From NCBI GenBank assembly GCA_946480915.1, contig CAMLLO010000006.1, positions 1 to 64,000 on the forward strand: 64,000 bases of DNA, read 5' to 3'. The notes under the pieces are model-generated. The model made no database searches. It had not been told where the DNA came from and saw only the letters and a program-made list of their open reading frames with translations. The position numbers and the translations under genes are program-made. Shown here one piece after another: positions 27,636 through 35,827 of this stretch; the stretch's first letter is position 1; the number at the start of each line of letters is the position of its first letter. The stretch comes from an uncultured Sphingobacteriaceae bacterium (GTDB lineage Bacteria > Bacteroidota > Bacteroidia > Sphingobacteriales > Sphingobacteriaceae).

Positions 27636-28883
27636 TTAGCCGCGCTGTAACTCAAATATCGTAATTTCAGGTAGAATTCCAACCCTTCCCGGGTATCCTA
27701 AAAAGCCGTATCCGACATTTACATAAAGTTGCTGCTCTTTCTCCCGATACAAGCCTGCCCATTCTTTATAAATGTACTCGACTGGGCTCCATTGAAATTC
27801 TTTTGTTCTTACTCCGAATTGCATACCGTGGGTATGACCACTAAATGTAACGTCAATATCCGAATGATTTAGAATTTGTGCCCGCCAGTGGGAAGGATCA
27901 TGAGACATAAGAAGTTTAGTTTGAAGATCCTCAGTTCCCCGAAGCGTCTTTTCCAGGTCTCCTTTTTGAATAAAGCGACCGGCGCCCCAGTTTTGACAGC
28001 CTAAAATTCCAATCTCTTCGTTATTCACTTTAATCCTGCGGTGTTCATCAAGTAAGAGTTCCCAGCCCATAAGGCCATGGATTTTTTTAACTACTTCCAG
28101 GTTTTTTGCTTTCGCTACCGAGGGTTCTTTTCCATAATAATAATCTCCATAGTCATGGTTTCCAAGAATGGAAAACACACCGAGCGGAGCCTTTACTTTT
28201 GTAAATATATCCTGATAATCTTTCATTTCGGGCGCAAGGTTATTTACCAGATCACCGGTAAAAAAGATCAGGTCCGGCTTTTCGGCTAATAGCATCTCAA
28301 CTCCACCAAGCACCGCTTTTTTATTATAAAAACTTCCGGAATGGATGTCGGAAATCTGTGCAAGTTTAAGTCCGTGAAAAGCTTTCGGAAGGTTTTTGAG
28401 GTATAGTTTTCGTCTCTTTAGCTGATAGTCATAAGCCCCCGACGCAATTCCCCAGCTCAGGGAAGCAAGCGGGATTGCTGCAACCAATAAGCCCGATTTA
28501 ACGATAAATTCGGAACGGGGTATTTTATTATCAACGTCTATTTGCCTTTGCGGAATTTCTGTCGATTTCTTTCGCTTGAACCAGATTGCACACCTTCTGA
28601 TATCATCAATAAAAGGAAATGGTAGAAAGAAGATCTTGGTAACAAAACTTAGAAAAAAGGTCACCAGGATAATGGCTCTTGCGGTTAGTTTAATATTGAA
28701 ATAAATTCCGACAAAAACGCCTAGAATAAGTACAATACTGTATCCCCAGTACAGATAGGTAAAAGTTTTCCTTCTTCTTTCTATAACTTTAATTTTTAGA
28801 GATAGAAGTGCTTTTAATATGTACCAATCTATTATTAATAGCAAAGAACTGATGAAAAGTAATATAAAAATTTTGTCGGACAT
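27636..28883 (-). CDS. Membrane-anchored calcineurin-like metallophosphoesterase
   Basis: A 415-residue protein with four N-terminal hydrophobic helices (about 5-25, 42-62, 68-88 and 128-148), followed by a phosphoesterase domain from about residue 170. All metal-binding motifs are present: QISDIHSGS (Asp179, His181), FFTGDLVN, ILGNHDYG, LMSHDPSHW and FSGHTHGMQFG. This matches the YkuE/YaeI-like family, some of which act on lipid-linked diphosphates such as UDP-diacylglucosamine. The substrate here is not known. Its gene pairs with a UbiA-like gene, which hints at an isoprenoid- or lipid-linked substrate; that is inference. Confidence 0.92.
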   Translation of the reverse strand: MSDKIFILLFISSLLLIIDWYILKALLSLKIKVIERRRKTFTYLYWGYSIVLILGVFVGIYFNIKLTARAIILVTFFLSFVTKIFFLPFPFIDDIRRCAIWFKRKKSTEIPQRQIDVDNKIPRSEFIVKSGLLVAAIPLASLSWGIASGAYDYQLKRRKLYLKNLPKAFHGLKLAQISDIHSGSFYNKKAVLGGVEMLLAEKPDLIFFTGDLVNNLAPEMKDYQDIFTKVKAPLGVFSILGNHDYGDYYYGKEPSVAKAKNLEVVKKIHGLMGWELLLDEHRRIKVNNEEIGILGCQNWGAGRFIQKGDLEKTLRGTEDLQTKLLMSHDPSHWRAQILNHSDIDVTFSGHTHGMQFGVRTKEFQWSPVEYIYKEWAGLYREKEQQLYVNVGYGFLGYPGRVGILPEITIFELQRG

Positions 28884-29002
28884 GAAAATGTTATGTGTGT
28901 GTTAGTTCAACCTTAAGCTGTTTCGTGAAATTTAGAGCGAGCTATTGGAGGCTTGTTACATAGACTTTAAATATGAAAGACCTAGATTGGTTTTGAATGG
29001 AA

Positions 29003-30505
29003 TTAGCGTTCGTCATCAAAATCTTCGTCCTCATCTTCATCAAACTTGGCACTGAATAGGCTGCCCAGCATATCTTTAAATTCGTAGCCGTTATCCAGAA
29101 ATGATTTGCTTACCTGCGAGTATTCTGATAGACCATGTAACAAAAATTCCATCAACAATAACTGTTGGGTATCAATCATGGTTGGATGAAATAGTTTCAC
29201 CAAATCTCTTAAACCCGGAACCGAGTTTAAAATATTGCTGTATTCTTTTTCAGAAAGATCATCTACAATACTTATGCTGTTTCCCATGCCGAACCAACCC
29301 GTGATTTCGGTATAAGGATTTGTCGCTTTCGACCGTTTCAACTTTTCGGGATCAGGAAAATATTGTGACATCAGCGTTTTTATGGCTTTCCCAACAAGAA
29401 TATTCGCAACTTTCGCTGGACCTTCTTGTTCACCCTCATAAACCAGTTCGATTTTACCAGTTATTGCGGGTATTACCCCCAGAAAGTCTGAGATCCTCAC
29501 AAAAGTTCTTTCCTCATTATTTATCAGCATTCTGCGTTCTGCATTACTAATTAAATTTTCGTAGGCAGTTATGGTCAAACGTGCGGATACTCCTGATTTT
29601 TTATCAATGTATTCTGAGCTTCTTGCTTCAAAAGCTATTTGCTCAATCAGATCCTTAACCAGCCCATCCGACTCCACGTTTAAAATTTGTTCTTCAGTTA
29701 AGCGGGCCTCCTGCTGTGTGATTTTACGGGAAATTTCCACGCTTCGCGGGTAATGGGTTAAAATCTGACTTTCAATGCGATCTTTTAAAGGTGTTACAAT
29801 GGAGCCCCGGTTGGTATAATCTTCAGGATTTGCGGTAAATACAAATTGAACATCCAAAGGCAGGCGAAGTTTGAAGCCACGTATTTGGATGTCTTTTTCC
29901 TGAAGAATATTGAACAATGCCACCTGAATTCTCGCTTGTAAGTCGGGTAATTCGTTGATTACAAAGATGCTTCTATGGGCACGAGGGATTAATCCGTAAT
30001 GAATTACCCGCTCGTCTGAATAGTGGAGTTTTAAAGAAGCCGCTTTAATTGGGTCCACGTCACCGATTAAATCTGCAACAGTTACATCGGGGGTAGCAAG
30101 CTTTTCTGTATAGCGTTCATCGCGATGCAACCAGGCGATAGGGGTGTCGTCACCGAGTTTTTCGAGTTTTTCACGGGCAAACCAGGATATTGGATTTAGC
30201 GGATCGTCAAACAGTTCTGAATCTTCAACATAAGGAATGTATTCGTCTAATAAGTTTACCATCAACCTAGCAATTCGCGTTTTCGCTTGTCCCCGTAATC
30301 CTAATAGTAAAATATTGTGTTGCGATAAGATGGCTGTTTGCAAATCGGGAATAACAGTATCTTCATACCCGATTATTCCTTCAAATCCAGCCTCTTTATT
30401 TTTTAACTGCTTAATCAGATTCTCTCTCAGCTCTTGTTTTATCGAGCGCGAATGATACCCTGATTTCTTAAGTTCACCTAATGTTTTTATATCGAGTTGC
30501 TTCAT
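29003..30505 (-). CDS. MoxR/magnesium-chelatase-type AAA+ ATPase
   Basis: A 500-residue AAA+ ATPase of the group related to BchI and MoxR. Walker A is GLRGQAKT at about 69-76; Walker B reads SIFVINELPDLQ, with Asn where Asp is usual, a variant I believe is normal in this subgroup; sensor 1 is FVFTANPEDYT. The C-terminus is acidic (DEDEDEDFDDER). I start at the ATG at 30505 (MKQLDIKTLG); an earlier ATG at 30550 adds 15 residues. The VWA protein gene lies 80 bases upstream on the same strand, making an ATPase/VWA pair that in other systems remodels or metallates a partner. No cobalt- or magnesium-chelatase large subunit is present, so tetrapyrrole metal insertion is unlikely. Confidence 0.9.
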   Translation of the reverse strand: MKQLDIKTLGELKKSGYHSRSIKQELRENLIKQLKNKEAGFEGIIGYEDTVIPDLQTAILSQHNILLLGLRGQAKTRIARLMVNLLDEYIPYVEDSELFDDPLNPISWFAREKLEKLGDDTPIAWLHRDERYTEKLATPDVTVADLIGDVDPIKAASLKLHYSDERVIHYGLIPRAHRSIFVINELPDLQARIQVALFNILQEKDIQIRGFKLRLPLDVQFVFTANPEDYTNRGSIVTPLKDRIESQILTHYPRSVEISRKITQQEARLTEEQILNVESDGLVKDLIEQIAFEARSSEYIDKKSGVSARLTITAYENLISNAERRMLINNEERTFVRISDFLGVIPAITGKIELVYEGEQEGPAKVANILVGKAIKTLMSQYFPDPEKLKRSKATNPYTEITGWFGMGNSISIVDDLSEKEYSNILNSVPGLRDLVKLFHPTMIDTQQLLLMEFLLHGLSEYSQVSKSFLDNGYEFKDMLGSLFSAKFDEDEDEDFDDER

Positions 30506-30585
30506 TTTTTTTTTGGATAGTCTGAAAGAGGAATCCGTTCGTTCCTGCATACATCCTGCTCGTCGGCTTTTCGCTTTCAGACCGT

Positions 30586-31683
30586 TTATCTTACTGTTCT
30601 TCTTCTGTTTCTGATGTAATCTTCAAATATGTATTCGCCCAATCCTTTCAGTGAACTGTAGAATGCCTTGCCTCCGTTAATTTCGGTAAACTTACGAACA
30701 AACTGTTGCAGATAGGGATCTTTTGCAATCATGAAAGTTGTAATGGGGATGTTCAGACGTTTACACTCCGCAGCTTTGTTCAGCGTTTTATTGACAACCT
30801 TGCGATCTAATCCGATGCTGTTTTTGTAATATTTATTACCTTCTTTCAGGCAGGTTGGCTTGCCATCTGTGATCATAAATATCTGTTTATTATGCGTTTT
30901 TCTCCTTCGAAGAATATCAGCAGCGAGCTCAAGTCCGGCGTATGTGTTGGTATGGTAAGGCCCCACCTGTAAATACGGTAGTTCTTTTAATGTTATAGGC
31001 CAGGCATCGTTCCCAAAAACAACAATATCCAGGGTGTCTTTAGGATATTTCGTTTTGATTAATTCGGCAAGCGCCATCGCTACTTTTTTTGCAGGAGTTA
31101 TCCGGTCTTCTCCGTAAAGAATCATTGAGTGAGAAATGTCGATCATCAATACTGTTGAAGAAATTGATTTGTAATCTTTTTCTTCTACTTCCAGGTCGCG
31201 TTCGGTGAGTGTAAAGTCGCCGATGCCATGGTTAATCTGAGCATTATGGATTGAAGCGGTCATGTCGATCTGGTCCAGGCTATCTCCGAACTGAAATTCG
31301 CGCCGGTCAGCATTCTTTTCTTCGCCAATGCCAGAAATGTTGGTATTATGACTTCCTTTGCCCGATTTTTTCAACTTTCCGAAGATTTCTTCGAGTGCTG
31401 ATTTGCGAATGCTTTGCTCGGTTTTACCGGTAATCTTAAATCCTCCTTTTTCATCATCAGAACTCAGGTAACCTTTATTCTTCAGATCTTCTATGAAGTC
31501 TCCCATTCCATACTCATCATTGGTGAGTTTGTACTGTTTGTCGAGTTCATTCATCCAGGTAAGCGCCTCATTGGCATCACCGGAGGTATAGTTAAGCAGC
31601 TCGAGAAACAGCTTCAAGAGTTCGTCAAAACCTCCTTTTGGAAGTTCATTCGATATATATTTTGAAAAGGAGTGGCCGCGCAT
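30586..31683 (-). CDS. VWA domain protein paired with a MoxR-type ATPase
   Basis: A 365-residue soluble protein. The N-terminal half is helical and charged, with a Gly/Ser/Lys-rich linker (about 104-125). The C-terminal von Willebrand A domain (about 174-350) has the metal-ion site DISHS (Asp182, Ser184, Ser186) and FMITDGKPT. Such proteins work with MoxR or BchI-like ATPases as adaptor subunits. Position directly upstream of the ATPase gene supports this. The target protein cannot be deduced; no obvious client lies next to the pair. Confidence 0.9.
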   Translation of the reverse strand: MRGHSFSKYISNELPKGGFDELLKLFLELLNYTSGDANEALTWMNELDKQYKLTNDEYGMGDFIEDLKNKGYLSSDDEKGGFKITGKTEQSIRKSALEEIFGKLKKSGKGSHNTNISGIGEEKNADRREFQFGDSLDQIDMTASIHNAQINHGIGDFTLTERDLEVEEKDYKSISSTVLMIDISHSMILYGEDRITPAKKVAMALAELIKTKYPKDTLDIVVFGNDAWPITLKELPYLQVGPYHTNTYAGLELAADILRRRKTHNKQIFMITDGKPTCLKEGNKYYKNSIGLDRKVVNKTLNKAAECKRLNIPITTFMIAKDPYLQQFVRKFTEINGGKAFYSSLKGLGEYIFEDYIRNRRRTVR

Positions 31684-31758
31684 GATTTACCTTATATTGA
31701 TATACCTTATAACGAATTTAAATGTTTGTATTGCAGGGGATGTTATGAGGATGTAAAA

Positions 31759-32640
31759 TTAAAAATTGGCGATCTCGGCAATATCGTCAAGAGTATACCC
31801 GGGATTGGCGCCATGTCTTGAAGCAACTAAAGCGCCTGCTGCGCAAGCTCTGGTTAAGGTTTGCTGCAAGGGCATGTTTTGTAAATAGCCATAAATAAAC
31901 GCTGCCAGAAAAGAATCTCCGGCGCCTACGGTATCGGCAACTTCTATTGAAAAGCCGGGGTGAGTGTAAAATTCTCCTTCATGAAAAATACATGCGCCCC
32001 TGTCGCCCAGGGTAACACAAATGGTTGGGGTTTGTGTAATATCGCTTATCTCTTTTAATTGCCCTTCAATATCTCCTGCTTTAAGCGATACATGGATTTT
32101 AAGATATTCCAGTTCATGTTCGTTTACTTTCAGAACAGTGCTTTTATTCATTAAATTTTCAAGAATACCCATGTTGAAATGTGGTGGACGCAAATTCATA
32201 TCGAAAATCGAGACTTTACTCGTTTCAATTAATTTCAATAGAGTATGGTAGCTTGTTGTGCTGCGGCAGGCTAAACTTCCAAATACCAGGGCATCCGCCG
32301 TGTGGCTTAGCCGAGTCAGTTTTTCGGTGTAAACAATTTCATCCCAGGCAACGGGTTCCACGATAGTGTATGTGGCTTGTTTGTTTTCGTCAAGTTTTAC
32401 CTCAACTATCCCGGTAGGTAAGGTTTTATGCTGCTGAACATATTCAATGGATAAGCCATGCTGCAAAAGGAAGTCTATTAGATCTTTTCCGTTCTGGTCA
32501 TTTCCCACGCTGCTGATTAAGCGGCTATCTATGCCTTGTCTATGCAGATGTAAAGCCACGTTCATTGGGGCTCCTCCTGCCATTCTTCCGTTCGGAAAAT
32601 TGTCCCACAATATTTCTCCAAAACAAACTACCTGATGCAT
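31759..32640 (-). CDS. PfkB-family carbohydrate kinase (fructokinase-like)
   Basis: A 293-residue sugar kinase of the ribokinase/PfkB family. The N-terminal substrate-binding signature GGAPMNVALHLHRQG and the C-terminal signature DTVGAGDSFLAAF, with its catalytic Asp, are both present. It opens CFGEILWDNFPNGRMAGGAP, which resembles bacterial fructokinases, but the exact sugar is uncertain. I start at the ATG at 32640 rather than the TTG two codons upstream. It stands alone, 75 bases before the VWA gene on the same strand. Confidence 0.9.
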   Translation of the reverse strand: MHQVVCFGEILWDNFPNGRMAGGAPMNVALHLHRQGIDSRLISSVGNDQNGKDLIDFLLQHGLSIEYVQQHKTLPTGIVEVKLDENKQATYTIVEPVAWDEIVYTEKLTRLSHTADALVFGSLACRSTTSYHTLLKLIETSKVSIFDMNLRPPHFNMGILENLMNKSTVLKVNEHELEYLKIHVSLKAGDIEGQLKEISDITQTPTICVTLGDRGACIFHEGEFYTHPGFSIEVADTVGAGDSFLAAFIYGYLQNMPLQQTLTRACAAGALVASRHGANPGYTLDDIAEIANF

Positions 32641-32716
32641 GGACAAATGTATTGTTTATAATTAAAAAGGTTTATTTAACAGCTTTGATTTGCTTGGTTT
32701 GATGAGTTATAAAATG

Positions 32717-32741
32717 AAAAACCCACCTGTGGCGGGTTTTT
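32717..32741 (-). terminator. Terminator after the fasciclin gene
   Basis: Stem with an A-rich arm ending CCCACC pairs with GGCGGG and a T-rich arm (one mismatch) around a three-base loop. Read on the - strand it ends in a T-rich tail, 20 bases after the fasciclin stop. Confidence 0.8.
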
Positions 32742-32760
32742 CAGGTCAACCTAAATGTAT

Positions 32761-33306
32761 TTAAGGCATTATTACTGTATCAATAACATGTATCACCCCA
32801 TTTTTTTGAAATACGTCGGCTATTGTGACTTTTGATAGTCCACCTTTTTCATCTTTTAAAATCAGGTCTTTACCTTTCATCATGGCCCAAACTTTTCCAC
32901 CGTTCACGGTTTTAAATTCCGCTGTGCCTTTGCCTGCTTTAATAGCGGCCGCAATTTCGGAAGAGCTGAATTTACCGGCCAACACGTGAGACGTTAAAAT
33001 AGAACTAAGCATGGCTTTGTTTTCTGGTTTTAAAAGGGTAGCTACCGTTCCCTGGGGCAATTTATCGAATGCAGTATTGGTAGGGGCAAATACGGTAAAT
33101 GGTCCATCCGATTTAAGCGTTTCTACCAATCCGGCAGCTTTAACTGCAGCAACCAGGGTAGTATGGTCTTTAGAGTTCACAGCATTGTCTACAATGTCTT
33201 TTGTAGGATACATGGCTGCCCCACCTACCATTTTAGTTTTCTGAGCGAACGATTGAGTTGTAATTACACTAGCTGCTAATGCCATTACAGTAAAAATTTT
33301 CTTCAT
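32761..33306 (-). CDS. Secreted fasciclin (FAS1) domain protein
   Basis: A 181-residue protein with a signal peptide (MKKIFTVMALAASVITTQSFAQ) and one FAS1 domain spanning most of the rest. Family motifs are DGPFTVFAPTNTAFDKLP (H1 region), LTSHVLAGKFSS and NGVIHVIDTVIMP (H2 region). FAS1 domains mediate adhesion and surface contacts. The protein is probably periplasmic or secreted. It is flanked by a terminator, so it is likely a single-gene transcript. Confidence 0.93.
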   Translation of the reverse strand: MKKIFTVMALAASVITTQSFAQKTKMVGGAAMYPTKDIVDNAVNSKDHTTLVAAVKAAGLVETLKSDGPFTVFAPTNTAFDKLPQGTVATLLKPENKAMLSSILTSHVLAGKFSSSEIAAAIKAGKGTAEFKTVNGGKVWAMMKGKDLILKDEKGGLSKVTIADVFQKNGVIHVIDTVIMP

Positions 33307-33437
33307 GTTGTATAAGGGTTTAATTTGTAATCATGAGGAATTACGGAGGATTACTGTAGTCCGGATTTTTCGGCTCGCGTATTTTTTTATAAGTATCTGT
33401 TGGTTAGGGAGAAAAATGTTGAAATGCTCCCGGTTTC

Positions 33438-34568
33438 TTACTCTTCCACGAATAATTCAGAGCTGATTCTGTCGGCGAAAAGTTTACCCCGAGATGTAAG
33501 TGTGGCTATATTATTCTCCAGAATAATCTGGTTTTTTTCAATGAAAGGTTGTAGACCGCCTTCGACCTGTACTTTATAATCTGACCCAAATCTGCTTTCA
33601 ATTTCATTCAAATGCATACCCCACTTGGTTCGTAAAGAGGTCATAATGTACTCATTCACCCGATTTTCGGTGGTAAGAATTTCCTGCTCTGCAGGGATAT
33701 TGCCTTTTAGAATTCCATCGATATATTTTGCATTATTAGCGACGTTCCATTGCCTGGTTTCACCATTGAAGGAATGTGCTGAGGGGCCAATGCCGAGGTA
33801 AGAAACGCCTTTCCAGTAATTAGTGTTGTGTTTTGAATAGCGACCGGGCTTTGCGAAATTTGAAGTTTCATAATGTTCAAAACCAGCTTCCGAAAGCGAA
33901 TCAATGAGTTCCAGATATTGAGATGCACTTTGAGTTTCATTAATTGCCTCTTGTTTGCCTTTCGCGATGAAAGATGCTAACGCTGTTTTCGGTTCTACCG
34001 TCATCGCATAAGCAGAAACATGCGGAATATTTAGGTCGATGACCTTTTTAATGTTCGACTTCCATTTTTGATCGCTTAGCAATGGATATCCATAGATCAG
34101 ATCCAGGGTTATATTTTCAAAGCCTGCATCCTGTACGCGTTTCACCGAACTATCCGCTTCCGCAGCGTTATGTGCCCGGTTCATCCATAAAAGATCTTCT
34201 TCAAAAAAAGACTGAATCCCGATGCTGAAGCGGTTAATACTGGTATGTTTTAAATCCCGGACGGTTGCAATATCTAAATCATCGGGGTTGGCTTCCAGTG
34301 TAATTTCTGCATCCGGGCTGACGAGATGAATTTGCATGATTTTGTCAATCAATTTTTGGATTTCTGTAACACCAATCAGGGAAGGAGTGCCGCCGCCAAA
34401 GTAGATGGTTTCAATGCTTTGTTTGTCAAGGTAGCCTTGTTGCAGATCAAGTTCGGAATGCATGGCATGCAAAAGCTCATCTTTATACTTCAGCGAAGTA
34501 GTGAAATGAAAATCGCAATAATGACAAGCTTGTTTGCAAAAGGGGATATGGAGATAAATTCCGGCCAT
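33438..34568 (-). CDS. hemW: Radical SAM heme chaperone HemW
   Basis: A 376-residue radical SAM protein. It opens MAGIYLHIPFCKQACHYC with the C11-x3-C15-x2-C18 cluster motif followed by DF, and has the glycine motif YFGGGTPSL. HemW was long annotated as oxygen-independent coproporphyrinogen oxidase but is now known as a heme chaperone. The absence of the N-terminal HemN extension before the CxxxCxxC motif supports HemW. The C-terminal HemN-like domain is present (LRTKWGMHLNEIESRFG). It is well placed in an organism that builds heme proteins in quantity, but it is not in the respiratory operon. Confidence 0.92.
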   Translation of the reverse strand: MAGIYLHIPFCKQACHYCDFHFTTSLKYKDELLHAMHSELDLQQGYLDKQSIETIYFGGGTPSLIGVTEIQKLIDKIMQIHLVSPDAEITLEANPDDLDIATVRDLKHTSINRFSIGIQSFFEEDLLWMNRAHNAAEADSSVKRVQDAGFENITLDLIYGYPLLSDQKWKSNIKKVIDLNIPHVSAYAMTVEPKTALASFIAKGKQEAINETQSASQYLELIDSLSEAGFEHYETSNFAKPGRYSKHNTNYWKGVSYLGIGPSAHSFNGETRQWNVANNAKYIDGILKGNIPAEQEILTTENRVNEYIMTSLRTKWGMHLNEIESRFGSDYKVQVEGGLQPFIEKNQIILENNIATLTSRGKLFADRISSELFVEE

Positions 34569-35115
34569 GCTTTGATTTATATAAAAATGGAATAAAATAC
34601 GATAATTTTATTGAGTCAATATGTTGTCTTAAAGCCTATTGATGTTATCTTGTTTATCATTTCCAACTAGTTCTTATTTAAACTTTGGTTGATTCTTTTT
34701 AAAATATATCGAGTAACAAAATAACATGTAAGGGTACGATATCAAAAACTTAAATCCGGTAAATTTAGTGCTTAGTTAGAGATATACACCAAAAATGGTA
34801 GTGGCAAAGGTAAGCGCAATTATGAGTTTTGAAGTATTCAGGTGGATAAGGATTACTCGGAGAAAGGAACTCGGATTGCAGAGGCAGATAAGGAAAAGTT
34901 AAAGCTTATTCAATTCATCAGGAATAAGAGAGAGGATAATGGCTAATCGTATGCATATTTCATGTTCTCTTCTCTCCACCACTCTTGAGTCTGACCATCC
35001 GTTAAGAGAAAGAACAACACCATAAAACGTATCTCCTAAGTACAAGGGTCCTTTACCTGTATTCTCCAAAAACATCAATGATATACATGTGGCTATTAGA
35101 ATAAACTCGGGAAAT
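34569..35115. other. Intergenic region, possible eroded gene fragment
   Basis: About 550 bases between hemW and the sigma gene. A + strand stretch near 34790-34935 reads like protein with one stop inside (for example DKDYSEKGTRIAEADKEKLK), which may be an old gene fragment. An antisense 80-codon frame (34899-35141) overlaps the sigma gene end and looks non-coding. No RNA gene or repeat recognised. Confidence 0.3.
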
Positions 35116-35667
35116 TTATAAGTAGACGAATAAAAAAGCATAGGGAAGCTTTTTTATGAAATCTCTTAAAATTCGTAGTCCTCGAACTTTTTGGGTTTTT
35201 ACGGTATTAATAGATACATTTAAATGATCAGCCGCCTGCTGGTTACTTAGGCCCTCGAAATAGCCAAGATATATAACTTTTCTATATCCATCGGGTAATT
35301 GCTCAAGAGCTTGCCTGATTTGGGATGCGACTTCGGCCTCGACCATTTTGTGGTCTACACTTATCTCATCCATCATCTCAGTTAAAGACTGGGAGTGTTT
35401 TTGAATTACCTGCTTGTGCTTATAAAGATTAAGGCAGGTGTTTTTTACTGTTAGATATAAAAATGCTTTTATAGAATCAATAGTGTTAAAATTTTCTTTT
35501 CGTTCCCATAATTTAACAAAAGCCTCTTGTACAATATCTTCCGCCGAATCATCAGTAGTAATTCCCAAAGCAAATAAGCACAACCGTTTATGGAATAAAT
35601 CAAAGATCTGTTTAAAAGCCGTTTGATCTCCTGCTTTTAAAAGTTCTATTGAAATTTCTCTTGGCAT
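35116..35667 (-). CDS. ECF RNA polymerase sigma factor, separated from any anti-sigma gene
   Basis: A 183-residue ECF sigma factor of the Bacteroidota FecI-like group. Region 2 shows DIVQEAFVKLWERKENFNT and region 4 shows LSNQQAADHLNVSINTVKTQ followed by KVRGLRILRDFI. The start is the ATG at 35667, fixed by a strong Shine-Dalgarno sequence 9-18 bases upstream; the GTG at 35679 lies inside that element. Such factors usually sit next to a FecR anti-sigma gene and an STN-bearing SusC, but here the neighbours are hemW and a fucosidase. The only FecR gene in the window is about 20 kb away and has no sigma gene beside it. A decayed copy of this gene lies at 40371-40518. Confidence 0.93.
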   Translation of the reverse strand: MPREISIELLKAGDQTAFKQIFDLFHKRLCLFALGITTDDSAEDIVQEAFVKLWERKENFNTIDSIKAFLYLTVKNTCLNLYKHKQVIQKHSQSLTEMMDEISVDHKMVEAEVASQIRQALEQLPDGYRKVIYLGYFEGLSNQQAADHLNVSINTVKTQKVRGLRILRDFIKKLPYAFLFVYL

Positions 35668-35675
35668 TATCTCAC

Positions 35676-35685
35676 TCACCTCCTT
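35676..35685 (-). promoter_or_regulatory. Strong Shine-Dalgarno sequence of the sigma gene
   Basis: On the - strand the bases read AAGGAGGTGA, a near-perfect match to the 16S anti-SD sequence, about nine bases before ATG 35667. Such strong sites are uncommon in Bacteroidota and settle the start choice. Confidence 0.7.
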
Positions 35686-35827
35686 ATACTATAAAGATAA
35701 CCATCTTTTCCCTCTATTGCTAATGCAGGCCAAGGAGACACATAGCATATATGTCGGCATTAATTGTGAGTAGCTTATAAAATAAATTCGAAACAGAATT
35801 ATCTGGAACTTCACTTTATTTCTTCAA

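Noticed and set aside
29003..30505. Asn in place of Asp in Walker B taken as loss of ATPase activity
   Set aside because: From memory the INELPDL form is usual in this subgroup, and Walker A and sensor 1 are intact, so I do not claim inactivity.
34899..35141. 80-codon - strand frame after the sigma gene
   Set aside because: It overlaps the sigma gene end in another frame, has no family likeness and could be chance; kept only as a note on the gap.
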